DNA of 64,000 nucleotides from Nageia nagi (taxonomy: Eukaryota; Pinophyta). Positions 26,103 through 37,190 of this stretch are shown one piece after another (the first letter of the stretch is position 1; the number at the start of each line of letters is the position of its first letter). The translations under genes and the position numbers were made by a program. The DNA lies in contig JBITNC010000002.1 of assembly GCA_050084985.1 (NCBI GenBank), positions 32,302,001-32,366,000 on the forward strand. The letters are read 5' to 3'. The notes below the pieces were generated by a model. The model was given only the letters and a program-made list of their open reading frames with translations. It did no database searches and had not been told where the DNA came from.

Positions 26103-26391
26103 CTGTATTAATAACAGTTACAAGATTACAGAATAGAAACGTTTACAAAACGGCCGCAAGATTCTGGCCTTCTTGAACTGATATCACCTACATATGACAC
26201 TTGGCCAACTGTTACAAAATTGGGCAGATCGCCGATGATTCGGTTCCCTGATGATGGCGCTCAGGTATTTTGCAGACTTCCTTCTCTCCCAGAATGTTCA
26301 ATTCTCCAACTCGGACTCTTCGATCTTTCATTGTGGCCTATTTTCCTCTGGACGCGGTCTTAATCCCAAATGTTAATCTTTCCCCTTCGCC

Positions 26392-26919
26392 TGACGTCAG
26401 CCTTGAATCTCCGGACTTCTTTATTCACTGGCTCCGGACACTAAATTGCTCCTTGATGATGTCATCCATTCCGGGCTCCGATTTGCTTTATGAATGTAAA
26501 CTTTATATCTCCTTGTGACGTCACCTTTGAATCTCCAGAATTTCCCGCTCGCTGGTTCCGGATGCTAAATTTCTCTTTGCTGATGTCATCTGTTCCGGGC
26601 TTTTTAGTTCCCTTTGATGAACTCATCATCTCCGGACTCCGGTTCTTATTCAAAATGTGAACGTCGTTTCGCCTGTGACGTCATCTTTCTTTCCTCCGGA
26701 ATGTTTTCCTTTATGGCTCCGGATACTAAGTCGCTACCTGCTGACGTCACCCTCTTATTTCTCCGGAATGCTTTACTCAAAGGCTCCGGATACGAAGTTA
26801 CTCCTTGCAGACGTCATCTTCATATATCCGGAATGCTTTGTTTCCCGGATACACTTGTGCTTACTTCATCTTTTTCGGAACTTGGTCCTTGCCGAAATCT
26901 GACCGCCTTGCTGACATCA
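26392..26919. repeat. Degenerate ~65 bp array of TGACGTCA and TCCGGA palindromes in U3
   Basis: TGACGTCA or one-step variants occur at 26,392, 26,457, 26,516, 26,581, 26,676, 26,742, 26,809 and 26,912, mostly 59-67 bp apart. TCCGGA occurs at 26,410, 26,433, 26,557, 26,631, 26,695, 26,718, 26,762, 26,785 and 26,827, often as pairs 23 bp apart ahead of a TGACGTCA. Each unit thus reads TCCGGA, 17 bp, TCCGGA, about 18 bp, TGACGTCA. TGACGTCA is the classic core bound by plant bZIP/TGA factors. The second LTR has the same array (for example TGACGTCA at 29,269). Confidence 0.8.
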
Positions 26920-27243
26920 TTTTGTTCCGAAATCCGGTCTTCACCAAAATATGACTATCTTATCCTCCGCAACGTCTCCATTCCATTCCGGGAAACTTTG
27001 CTCTGACTCAGGGCTGCTTTATCTGCTCCGGAAAAACTCCCGGGGATCTTAAAATAAATCCATGATTGAAGTAAAGTACCCCGGGGCTTTACTTCAAGGA
27101 TTTACTATGTAGGAATCTACATTATGGCGACCTCTGAGGGAAAATTTCGCCTTTATCAAAGAGAAATTTGGAGCCCAGTCAAAAATAATACCAAAATAAT
27201 GCCGATGCATTTATCTACTACATAAGCTCCGGAACCACTTAGA

Positions 27244-27260
27244 TTTTTTTTTTTTTTTTT
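27244..27260 (-). repeat. A17 tract (T17 on plus strand) after gag
   Basis: A run of 17 T on the plus strand, 30 bp beyond the gag stop codon in the gag direction. It may be a relic of a polyadenylated transcript or simple slippage. Confidence 0.8.
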
Positions 27261-27290
27261 GTGCTCCCACTGTTCGGCTTTATTTCAATA

Positions 27291-28232
27291 CTAACTCCCC
27301 TTCTCCGAAAGTATCCAGAGTTGATTCTCGAACGTCGATACTGGCCACTGTTGGACAGGGGTGGGGATGCTAGCCAGAGGTGGAGCTGAACTGATTACTG
27401 GAGGTCTCCAAATCTGCTGTTGTGTTGTGGTTATTGGGAAATAGGGCATTGGCATACGGCTTGGTAATTTCCCAACTGCAATAAGGCATGATTCAGCATA
27501 TACTGCTTGTCTATAGACCTCCGAAAAGGTATTCACTCCGGAATTTTGGATTTGCAGAGAGAGATCCGGAGGAAAGGCTCTCAGGTAATACATCAAAGCT
27601 TGAAACTGCTGAGGCCTGACTGGCATGGGTACTCTCGTCCACGTTCTCTGGAATCTAATGTTGAAATCCGGGATGTTCTCTTGTTCAAACCTTTTGATTG
27701 ACGTGAACTGAGTGAGCAGAGAAAAGGGATCCCCTAGTTCATTAAACTCCAAGATAAAGGGCTCTGCCAGTTGAGCCCAGGTACTGATGGATCCATTAGA
27801 AAGGCCCCTGTACCAATCCAGGACCTTTCCTTTGAAAGACTGAGCCAGTAATCTCACCATAATATCTTCATGCTGAATATTGTGAATCTTTGCTAGGCCG
27901 GCTACATCCACACAGTGCTCATAAGCCGTTTTTTCTGAAGTTGCATCAAACTCCGGAAGGGTTTTAAAAACATTTGCTGGGATATCATGTAATACCGCCA
28001 GAGCTATGGGTACCCCATTGTCCCATTCCGGATAAATATTCTGAGCTGGATTAGCCATTCTAGGGAAGGTATCTCTAGTATGAAGATTGGATGGTTCTGG
28101 CTTGATAAAGGATTTTAGGGAGTCGATACTATTCAGAGACTTGGACTTGATCAGGGTCTTTCTCCTAGGAGTATCTAACTTCCCAAACTCTGGTGTTTCT
28201 TTTGCTGCTCTAGTTTTAGATCTTGTCCACAT
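27291..28232 (-). CDS. Intact gag protein of the nested LTR element
   Basis: An uninterrupted minus-strand frame. It is open from an earlier ATG at 28,286, but I prefer the ATG at 28,232 because the protein then begins M-W-T-R-S-K-T-R, the usual basic start of such gag proteins (313 residues). The retrotransposon gag domain lies in the middle: V-R-L-L-A-Q-S-F-K-G-K-V-L-D-W-Y-R-G-L, S-T-W-A-Q-L-A-E-P-F, then L-L-T-Q-F-T-S-I-K-R-F-E-Q-E-N-I and F-N-I-R-F-Q-R-T-W. The C-terminus is Pro/Gln-rich and ends before any CCHC zinc knuckle. No protease or RT follows: after the stop come the A17 tract and the LTR. It would assemble particles and probably package its own RNA using polymerase supplied in trans. 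Confidence 0.85.
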   Translation of the reverse strand: MWTRSKTRAAKETPEFGKLDTPRRKTLIKSKSLNSIDSLKSFIKPEPSNLHTRDTFPRMANPAQNIYPEWDNGVPIALAVLHDIPANVFKTLPEFDATSEKTAYEHCVDVAGLAKIHNIQHEDIMVRLLAQSFKGKVLDWYRGLSNGSISTWAQLAEPFILEFNELGDPFSLLTQFTSIKRFEQENIPDFNIRFQRTWTRVPMPVRPQQFQALMYYLRAFPPDLSLQIQNSGVNTFSEVYRQAVYAESCLIAVGKLPSRMPMPYFPITTTQQQIWRPPVISSAPPLASIPTPVQQWPVSTFENQLWILSEKGS

Positions 28233-28320
28233 AAACTCTAGATTGCAAAAGAAAATGACAGGTTCAAAGCACCATATGATACTCACAAATAATTTGCTTT
28301 AGTACATACCATGGATGGTG

Positions 28321-28369
28321 CTTCAGCAGAGTCGCCAATAAATTTCTTCGTGTCCCACCGGGCGTGCCA
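28321..28369 (-). other. Primer-binding-site candidates downstream of the 5' LTR
   Basis: On the minus strand, 11 nt inside the LTR, is TGGCACGCCCGGTGGGAC (plus positions 28,352-28,369). A second candidate, TGGCGACTCTGCTGAAG, is at 28,321-28,337. Either could be complementary to a tRNA 3' end. I did not assign the tRNA. The first is at a better distance from the LTR. Confidence 0.45.
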
Positions 28370-28380
28370 AAAAGAAATAC

Positions 28381-29998
28381 TGTTGATTGAGATTGTGTAA
28401 TATGTGCGCCTGGAACAATCTTAACCAAAGTAGTTCACGAACAGACTGTGGGACGCAGCCTGATCTCCGGAGAAGGCCGGTTCCTTATCCATTGGGTAAA
28501 GAAAAAGTAACAGGAAAGAGATAAAAAGAGTAGGGAGCGAGAGATTCAAGCAAAAGGATAGGGTAACAAGAAAGGAAGTAAAAGGATAGGGTAACGAGAG
28601 AGGAAGTAAAGGGATAGGGTAACGAGAGAGAAAGCAAAGGGGTAGATCACTAGTTCAGCGTGGGCTTTCGTAGTGTGCGAAACCTTGGCCTGAATCTAGT
28701 GTCGCAGCCACAGAACAAGTTCTCACTCTCTGAATAGCTCCCCAGCTTCTACTCTACCATGTAGCAGACACAGTTATACTAGCAACCCGCAACTATTACT
28801 CAGGAAACAAGCTAAGCTGCCATAATGTAACCAAATTAAGAATAACAATTACGAGTGCTAGACAAGAAAGGTCAAGATGGTTTCATAGTACCGGACTGAA
28901 GCTACAGGTCTTCGAGAACAAATGAAAAGGGCAATACTAGGCTTTCGACCCCAGTTTCTCTTTATTTTCATATATTTATCTGTATTAATAACAGTTACAA
29001 GATTACAGAATAGAAACGTTTACAAAACGGCCGCAAGATTCTGGCCTTCTTGAACTGATATCACCTACATATGACACTTGGCCGACTGTTACAAAATTGG
29101 GCAGATCGCCGACGATTCGGTTCCCTGATGATGGCGCTCAGGTATTTTGCAGACTTCCTTCTCTCCCGGAATGTTCAATTCTCCAACTCGGACTCTTCGA
29201 TCTTTCATTGCGGCCTATTTTCCTCTGGACGCGGTCTTAATCCCAAATGTTAATCTTTCCCCTTCGCCTGACGTCAGCCTTGAATCTCCGGACTTCTTTA
29301 TTCACTGGCTCCGGACACTAAATTGCTCCTTGATGATGTTATCCATTCCGGGCTCCGGTTTGCTTTATGAATGTAAACTTTATATCTCCTTGTGACATCA
29401 CCTTTGAATCTCCGGAATTTCCCGCTCGCTGGTTCTGGATGCTAAATTTCTCTTTGCTGATGTCATCTGTTCCGGGCTTTTTAGTTCCCTTTGATGAACT
29501 CATCATCTCCGGACTCCGGTTCTTATTCAAAATGTGAACGTCGTTTCGCCTGTGACGTCATCTTTCTTTCCTCCGGAATGTTTTCCTTTATGGCTCCGGA
29601 TACTAAGTCGCTACCTGCTGACGTCACCCTCTTATTTCTCCGGAATGCTTTACTCAAAGGCTCCGGATACGAAGTTACTCCTTGCAGACGTCATCTTCAT
29701 ATATCCGGAATGCTTTGTTTCCTGGATACACTTGTGCTTACTTCGTCTTTTCCGGAACTTGGTCCTTGCCGAAATCTGACCGCCTTGCTGACATCATTTT
29801 GTTTCGAAATCTGGTCTTCACCAAAATATGACTATCTTATCCTCCGCAACGTCTCCATTCCATTCCGGGAAACTTTGCTCTGACTCAGGGCTGCTTTATC
29901 TGCTCCGAAAAAACTCCCGGGGATCTTAAAATAAATCCATGATTGAAGTAAAGTACCCCGGGGCTTTACTTCAAGGATTTACTATGTAGGAATCTACA
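28381..29998 (-). repeat. 5' LTR of the gag-only element (relative to gag)
   Basis: 1,618 bp, colinear with 25,503-27,121. It differs at about 20 positions, all transitions as far as I could see, plus one single-base deletion that falls in the TATA box (28,973-28,980 region). Confidence 0.92.
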
Positions 29999-30003
29999 AT
30001 AAT
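29999..30003. other. Target-site duplication ATAAT, right copy
   Basis: Identical to 25,498-25,502. Confidence 0.9.
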
Positions 30004-30560
30004 ATTTGAAAATTTAATAAGATGACTCATTGTGGGAACTTGAAATATTTATATACTTATTGATAAGGGTTTATTATCATATCATTTTAGGTTTATTTTA
30101 TCACCTAAAGTAGACCCTAGGAGGTTCTTTAATTTAGTATTTACTTCTTGCAAGGTTTGTACAAGGAGAGGAAGACACTCTTTTTCTACTAACAACTTTC
30201 TACCTTGTGGATTGGACAAGATTTTATTGAGTACCTCAATAGAATTAGGGGGAATTTCTTCATCTACAAACTAATCATGGTCACTATCTTTGAGATCCTT
30301 ATTTTTTATAGAATTATTACTATCTTTTGAAGTACTATCATATTCAATAGTAGGATTTAGCTTTCATTACATTTCACTTTATCAACTTGGTACATTAGCA
30401 TAATTTTTTGGTTCCCTAGTCTTCTTAGGTTGTAAAATGGGATATTCTTGAGGTTCTTAATTTGTAACAATGGTGTATCCATGTTTGAAACATTTAAAAT
30501 AAAATATTAGTCCTATTCAAAAATCTTAGACTTTTTGGCACAACTAGTAAAATATGAAGT
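30004..30560 (-). pseudogene. Ty3/gypsy gag remnant, N-terminal part (split by nested element)
   Basis: On the minus strand, upstream of the nested element, a frame reads E-E-I-P-P-N-S-I-E-V-L-N, N-P-Q-G-R-K-L-L-V-E-K-E-C-L-P-L-L and L-Q-E-V-N-T-K-L-K. Before it lies a Ser/Asn/Asp-rich part. It belongs to the same gag as 23,890-25,497, which continues on the other side of the insertion. The LTR of this host element was not identified. Confidence 0.45.
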
Positions 30561-31400
30561 GATGTGTCAAAAAGAAGTAAGATTCACCAATTATTATAAT
30601 CAAAATAATAATTTATTAGGATTATTTAAATTATTCAATTTAACCAATTAAACATGAGATAGGAGTAAATAACAAAAATATAAGTGATGAAAATGATTTG
30701 ATTAACTGGATTGATCTTAATATATCAAATTAGATTAACAAAAGATACAAACTTGTACTTTACCTATCACTATGAATGAAATAGATATTCAATAGAGAGA
30801 GGATAAATGATAAGCTTATGTAAAATATGGAACCACCAATCTGACCTTAACCTAATGATGGTGCTTAGATCCTAGCAATGTCACCCAACTACCATTCTAA
30901 TTCACCTTTCCCTTTCACTTGATATTGTTGTCACACCTTAGATGCTTGTAATATCATACACAAGTGGGTTCAAAAGATCATAAGAATGCAGAACTTAGTG
31001 TATAAAAAAATCTAGATATGATGTGTGATGTTGAGAAACATCGATAAAAAAGGACATAAGAATATTACCACCTATCAAAGATTCTAGATCATGTCATGAT
31101 TTCTCATGCATAATCCTTCCACCTTTATAGATAGCAAGTCTAGTGCCAAGGCTCCTTCTTGGGCCTATGGTGCACATGGGATAAGACTCCTTCTTGGGAT
31201 TATATTTAGATTGACCTACTATCAAAAAACATAAAGGTAGATAAGAATGCACTAGGATAAGAGAATTTATTTAATTAAATAAATAAAATATTTCAAATAC
31301 CTAAAAGGGTATTTTAATTAAATTAAAATTACCTTTTAGGTGTTAACAGGTGTAATCAAATTATTTTAGAATATATAGTACAATTACATCATTTCAAAAT
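30561..31400. other. AT-rich stretch, no gene recognised
   Basis: Includes a small AT-rich palindromic patch around 31,265-31,330 (TTAATTAAAT repeats). No coding signal was seen. Confidence 0.4.
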
Positions 31401-31409
31401 ATATATTAT

Positions 31410-31800
31410 GCTTTATAGTCTCAATTATGTCCAAATGATTCAAATATGCTATATAGTTTCAACATAAGATGTAGCACTAGGGAACCACATATTTTTCTAT
31501 ATTTGGCTAAGTATTAAAAGCATGTTTTTGCCAACTTACCACTTCTAGACTAGTATAGTTATATCATTTTAGAACATAGGGTAGATAAGGCCATATTTTC
31601 ATTTTTAGTCACATAAACTTTTGGATCCTACTTTTAGACACAAATATTATGATCTATAGTTTCAATTATACTCAAATATTTCAAATATGGTCTACAATTT
31701 CAACATAAGATGCAACACTTGGGAACATATTTATTGTATGTTTGGCTAAGTATTAGAATCATACTTTGGCCAACTCACCACTTGGTAAAGTAACCTTTTA
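31410..31800. repeat. Diverged direct duplication, about 230 bp period
   Basis: A block containing TTTCAACATAAGATG and TTTGGCTAAGTATTA followed by GCCAACTYACCACTT occurs at about 31,455-31,555 and again at about 31,690-31,790. The two copies are clearly related but diverged. Confidence 0.65.
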
Positions 31801-32546
31801 TTTCTTTTTATACTTGGACTTATTAAATCATTTAATATAATATGTTTGTGCATTTAGATAATTTCATATGGTGCACTCAAGATAATTTCATATCCATGGA
31901 TTGGATCATTATTGAAATGTGAATAGGATTTCCTTTAGGTGTTGTTAGTCCTTGTATTAAGATGAGTAAGGATTAAATGATGATTGGTCAGTTCTACTAA
32001 GCCATCATTCAGGAGCCCATGTCCAAAACTATGATTGAGCTACACATTAAATCTTAGGTCACTAAGGATTTCATATTTTAGAAGCATTCTTCTGGTTTCA
32101 AGATTATACATATTTTTAAAAAATAATAATGATTTGGTAGTGGGTGTTACTTGCCTTCTTAAATTATAAGGTGGTGAGTACTACTTGCCCCCTTAAAATA
32201 TAAGGTGGTGGGTATACATTATCACCTTAAATACCCAAAGGATGATTTAAGGATCTTAGGAAATGGTAAATTTAATTTTATGATAATGATTTATTATGAT
32301 AATGATCCTAATTTATAAATATATATGTACAATTATAATATCTATTACTTCTACCATCAATAGCATACTACCTACCATATTCTAGAATGCCAAATTTTAT
32401 GATTTAATCTTAACCATTAATATCTATTTTTCTAATATTATCATTCTTAACCATACATTTTGAAATATTATAAGATGCTAAATCATCTTCTACTTTTTTA
32501 AAAATGTGTATTTGAGATCATTCATATAGCTTTTAGTATGATGATA

Positions 32547-32593
32547 TGTCATTTATACTAAAATGGACATGTCATTTATACTAAAATGGACAT
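32547..32593. repeat. Two tandem copies of a 23 bp unit
   Basis: ATGTCATTTATACTAAAATGG with ACATG junctions is repeated twice head to tail. Confidence 0.75.
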
Positions 32594-32599
32594 GTGGTT

Positions 32600-33389
32600 C
32601 CCCAATTCAAGTGGGTAAAAACTTATTTTTATAAATTATGATATTTGTTTAACTATTTTCTTAATTTCCCTCTCTCATGTGTACATTTATTTCCCTTTTT
32701 ATTTATTATTATCTCAATCATGTTTGATTGAGATATATCAAGGGAATTTTAAGTAGTAGATTACAAACATATGTTCGTGATATAAAAATATGATTTCACT
32801 TCCCTTATCTTTGTCTTAATTAATAATGTAATGGTTTCTATTTTTTCTATTTTTATTATTGAAATACCTTGTATACATATTTTTTATTTCTTTATCTAAA
32901 CTAAGTTTTTCCTATATTAAATTTTTTTAGCTATTATCAATTATAACCCTCTTGATTTTTCTATGATTAGAAAAATCTTCAAAGTAAAGAGGAATGCTTT
33001 GGGATGGTATTTTTTACTTCGGTATGCCCACTTAATCAAATAAAGATTTCATTATGCATCTCTAAGATATCAAATTATTTGTATAAAAGATTTTATATTA
33101 AATTTTATTTTTGCTTTAGGATATTTTAAAAATTTCAATAAATGTCCAAATGGTCCTTTTATTATGATAATAATTCCATAAGAGATATCTTAGATTGTAT
33201 TTTCTTCAGTTGATCAAATATCATACTATTATATAATCTTTTTTGGATGGCTAGGAAGGTCTTAAGTATTTGGATTATTCTTTGTAATTGAGATTAGATT
33301 GCTTTCTGATTATGATTGATTTGGTTACTTGCAGACTTTTACCAATTATTCTAAAAAAAATAAAAAAATCTTATTGATAATATTACATA
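32600..33389. other. AT-rich stretch, no gene recognised
   Basis: No recognisable coding, repeat or RNA structure beyond low complexity. Confidence 0.4.
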
Positions 33390-34310
33390 TTCATATATGG
33401 AGATGACTATCTAGCCTATAGAATTCCTCCCTCCCATACTTTGATAAGATGTTTCGTTGGTATGCATGCATGACCCGATCAACCATGCCATGGGGGTTAT
33501 ACAAGCTTTGATTATTGTTAACTAGACATGCTTCAATTAACCCTCCATATGCATGGGTCATCGAATCATGCCTATCATGGCATGGAATCACCCCTCATGA
33601 TCATCTTGGATTAATAAAACTTTGTTTAGCCCATCTACTTTACAATATTTGATTAACCTTTCCTTATACAATGTTCAATTAAATTTTTTTGAAATATCAT
33701 TCAATTAGTATGGTATAAATACCTTTTGATTATGCAATATTAACTAATGTTCAATTAACCCCCTATATCAACTAACTATTCTTGGCTAAGCATTGCTCAA
33801 TTAACCTATAAATTGATGATGCTTGATTAACCCCTTGATATTGATGACATTTGATTAACCTCAATTATCTTGGGCTCACCACCTTGAATGTTTATCTTGC
33901 ATATCAAGGACATCATTAATGGCTTGGGTTAATAGAAATTTGTTTATATCATTTATACATAGGTTAATTAACCCATACATCATATCATCTCATTTTAAAT
34001 TTGAATGGGTGCCAACCACCTTACATGCATCCATTAATGTAGAGGTTAATCAAACTTCAAATAGGAGCTATATGTAGGTCGATTAACCTCCAACACTTGT
34101 GGTTTAACACATGTAAAGGACTTTTGGGTTAATTGAATTCTATTTATTAGGTTAAATAAAGTTCAATTAACTACCTTTAAATAAAATGAAAAGAATCATT
34201 CTCATTTGTATTTTTCTATGCATGCTTAGATGTGGATGTTATAGGGATCTCTCGAACTGGTAATAAAGCTCTATACCAAGTAAGGTTTCTAATTTCTAAA
34301 GAGATTATAC
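33390..34310 (+). repeat. Left arm of a ~1 kb inverted repeat
   Basis: Starts with GACTATCTAGCC and pairs in reverse orientation with 45,555-46,640. Matching landmarks include CATGCCTATCATGGCATGG (33,568-33,586), ATCTACTTTACAATATTTGATT and the AATCATTCTCATTTG...GCATGCTTRGATGTGG end. It looks about 75-80% identical by eye. The arm contains a degenerate series of TTGATTAACC motifs. Confidence 0.75.
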
Positions 34311-35879
34311 AAAAAATTATTTACATAGAATTAGATCATGTTAACCATAGGGATTTTAACCAGGCCATTTTTTTGAAATGAAAATAATTTTAATTTTGTC
34401 CAAATAATTTTACCATCTAATTGTGTCCAAATAATTCTACCATCTAATTGGTATAGTACTCTAGAATTACTCTATGAAGAACCCTAATTATCCTTGAGAT
34501 TAGAATCATGCTAGTTATTTTCAATGATTCCACATCTTGATTTAGACTTATTGGGATGACTACCTTAGTAGAATAGTATTTAAAGCCAACAATTCATATA
34601 TCCTATCCATAGAATCATGCCAGTATTGCATTAGATATTATCAATAATTTTTAATTTTAATAATCATATTTGATCAATAATTTTTAATAGTAGTTTATGG
34701 TCTACTTTTGTTGAAATAATTGTTGTCTGTACAAATTTTGAATCATTCTATAGATAATTTACTACATATTTTAATGAATTGGGATATAACCTTATGAAAA
34801 TCTTTGATACATAAAAATTAAACTAGTATTGTATGTATTCTACTTGTATGTAAATGTGATTATTATAAATACTTTAACAACATAAGTGACTTGTATTGTA
34901 TTATTCTTGGTATGATCATTATACATGCAATGTGTATGTACTGATGTGTTTTAATAATGCATAGTGGAAGAGAACCTTTAGTTACTTCAATTGAGGGTTT
35001 GGCTTGTGGTGGTGGCATTAAATTTGAAATGGATGGTATTTATTTATGCAATAATGTTAGAATTATGCTAGTAAACAATTTACTTATTAATTTTGATCTC
35101 ATTCACTTGTAACAGGTTGATACTAATTATACACATGGTGTACACAACACATGGCATACTTGTAGGAGACATGATAAGTTGAGATAACCATTGTGATATT
35201 GGTAGATGTTATTTTACCACATTTGCCAATTTAGTTTCTAGGACCTTTAATAACCATAGGATGTACCAACATGAAGGTTTACCATCTATACCAAAACTAA
35301 AAAGGGGTAGGATGACAACAACTTCAAACCATCAACATATGCCCAACAAAATACTTGAAAAGAAAATAAAGTCTTGAAAATGTATTTCATAGAAATTATA
35401 GCTTTAAATGAAATAGATTGGTGAAGGTTACAATTATCAATGAGAAAGTGACTCCAAAATTAGAGTTATCAACAAAATTATGGGAAAATATTACTGCATA
35501 AATGTTGAAATATGATTCATATGAAAACACAAAAGCTTGTTGGAGGCTACATTTGATAAATGAACATAGAAATGTACCTATATTAGTTTTTGCTAGTCAA
35601 ATATTTATAGTTATTTTCATATCTAGTGCATTGATGTATATTTTTCATATTTAGGGTGCACCCTAACCTATATCTTTGGAGGATTTATAAGAATTAAGAG
35701 AACCATCTATCATACACTTTAGAGAGTCCAAATATGTTAATAGAATTGAATATGAAATGTTTCATAATGGAGATACTAATGCTAGAGAAGGGAGAAATGT
35801 TACCAATGAAAATGAATCATTACAAAATCCCCCATATGAGGAGGTGAACATATGATTCTTATTTATGTTCTTTAGTATT
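34311..35879. other. AT-rich stretch, coding character uncertain
   Basis: Between about 35,440 and 35,840 short plus-strand segments look protein-like (for example NTKACWRLHLINEH), but no family is recognised and stops are frequent. Confidence 0.3.
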
Positions 35880-36358
35880 GTGATATTTTTTAGAAATTAA
35901 CAATATCATTAATATTTTATACTCCATTTATTATGCTCCATGCAAAGAGATGTTAATACCAATGCATTAGTATATAATTCTCAACCTTCTAGTGATACAA
36001 ATGCTTCTTATGTTTTGAGCTTGATAAAGGAGGGGAGCATATAAATGTGTATTGTAATGATATTAAATAGTGTTCCTATTATAGGAAATGAGAAAACAAT
36101 TCATATTATAAATTAGATAGCAATATTTTTTAAAATTAATAATATCATTAATATTTTATATTCTATTTATTTTTCTTCATTCATAGAGTTGGTGAGACCA
36201 ATGCATCGATAGAGAATACGTGACCTTCTAGTGAGATAAAATGTTCTCATGTTTTGAGCCCAATACAAGAGGTGAGCATATAAATGTGTATTATAATGAC
36301 ATTCAAAAGTATTTCTATTATAGGAAATGAGAAAACAATTCATATTATAAATTACATA
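35880..36358. repeat. Tandem duplication of a ~240 bp unit
   Basis: Two head-to-tail units (about 35,880-36,119 and 36,120-36,358). Both contain AATATCATTAATATTTTATA, a GTTTTGAGC block, CATATAAATGTGTATT and the string GAAATGAGAAAACAATTC near the end. Confidence 0.8.
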
Positions 36359-36534
36359 ACTTGATCTTGATGCCTATTAGTCTTATAACGTTGCACATTT
36401 ATGCAAATTGATGTTATCATATAGACACCTTTTATTCAAGATGTGGGGAATGCAATATAGGAAAATGGGAGACAAAAAAATGAATAAAATGGGATACATG
36501 AAAATGAATAAAATACAAATTATGGTAATAAGAA

Positions 36535-37190
36535 TCTAGTATATAGTTTATTCCTTATGCCACTTGAGAGCTAACCTTGCAATGAGTTTTGTACTCAGTT
36601 TAATATTTATCCTTCTATTTATCATAATTGTATGTGACACAGAAAAGTGCTATGGAAGAAATAAATAGTTCAAATGCAAATGCAAATAAATGAAAGGGGA
36701 AATAAGAAAACACAAATTATGGTACTTCGAATAAGGTATATAGTTTGTTTCTACTACCACTTGAGAGTCAACATTACAATGAGTTTTGTACTTAGCTTAA
36801 TATTTATAGTTGTATTTATCATAATTCTATGTTAGACAAGTTAGTGCTACACAAGTTTGTGCTATTGAATGTATTATGCAAGAAAATGAAGAAAATTCAA
36901 ATTATAGCACTTCCATTGAGGTATATAATTCATTTTTATTGTACATGTAGCTATTGTAATTCGAATTTTATCATTGTACTTAGTTTAATATTTATCCTCC
37001 TATTTATCATAATTGTATGTGACATAGGAAAGTGTTATGCAAAAAATAAAAAGTTCAAATGCAAATGCAAAAGAGAAGAAGATACAAAACAAGATAAAAG
37101 AAAATGTAGATGGTAGTAGTTGATTTAGGTATGCAGTTCATTTTTACTATACTTGTAGCTATTGTGTTTTGAATTTTATTCCCTACTATC
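36535..37190. repeat. Three-and-a-bit tandem units of ~185-208 bp
   Basis: Units begin near 36,537, 36,737, 36,921 and 37,129 (partial) with TATATAGTTTRTT-like sequence. Each has GTACTTAGTTTAATATTTAT and ATTTATCATAATTGTATG. The apparent 95-codon frame at 36,829-37,116 is a by-product of the repeat. Confidence 0.75.

Larger units (their letters stand above)
25503..27121 (-). repeat. 3' LTR of the gag-only element (relative to gag)
   Basis: Starts TGTTGATTGAG and ends GGAATCTACA on the plus strand. In the sense of the gag ORF it is the downstream LTR. Contains the palindrome array (26,392-26,919) and an intact TATAAATA on the minus strand. Confidence 0.92.
25503..29998 (-). mobile_element. Gag-only LTR retrotransposon (non-autonomous), 4.5 kb, nested
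   Basis: Two nearly identical direct repeats of 1,619 and 1,618 bp, with TG...CA ends, flank only 1,259 bp of internal DNA. The target duplication ATAAT is perfect. The internal region encodes a single gag protein on the minus strand and no protease, RT or integrase. That matches the class described as terminal-repeat elements with only GAG (TR-GAG), which must rely on an autonomous partner. It is clearly richer in G+C than its surroundings. By eye its LTRs differ at about 20 sites plus one indel, so it is far younger than its neighbours. It sits inside the gag of an older minus-strand element. Confidence 0.93.

Noticed and set aside
26270-27006. Open frames within the LTRs of the gag-only element (also 29,147-29,883)
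   Set aside because: They lie over the palindrome array, occur in both LTRs, overlap each other in several frames, and have no protein family signature. Higher GC explains their length.
33391-33591. 66-codon minus-strand frame rich in His
   Set aside because: Falls in the inverted-repeat arm; the other arm does not keep it open.
36829-37116. 95-codon plus-strand frame with hydrophobic stretch
   Set aside because: Spans tandem units of ~195 bp and starts in one repeat and ends in another.
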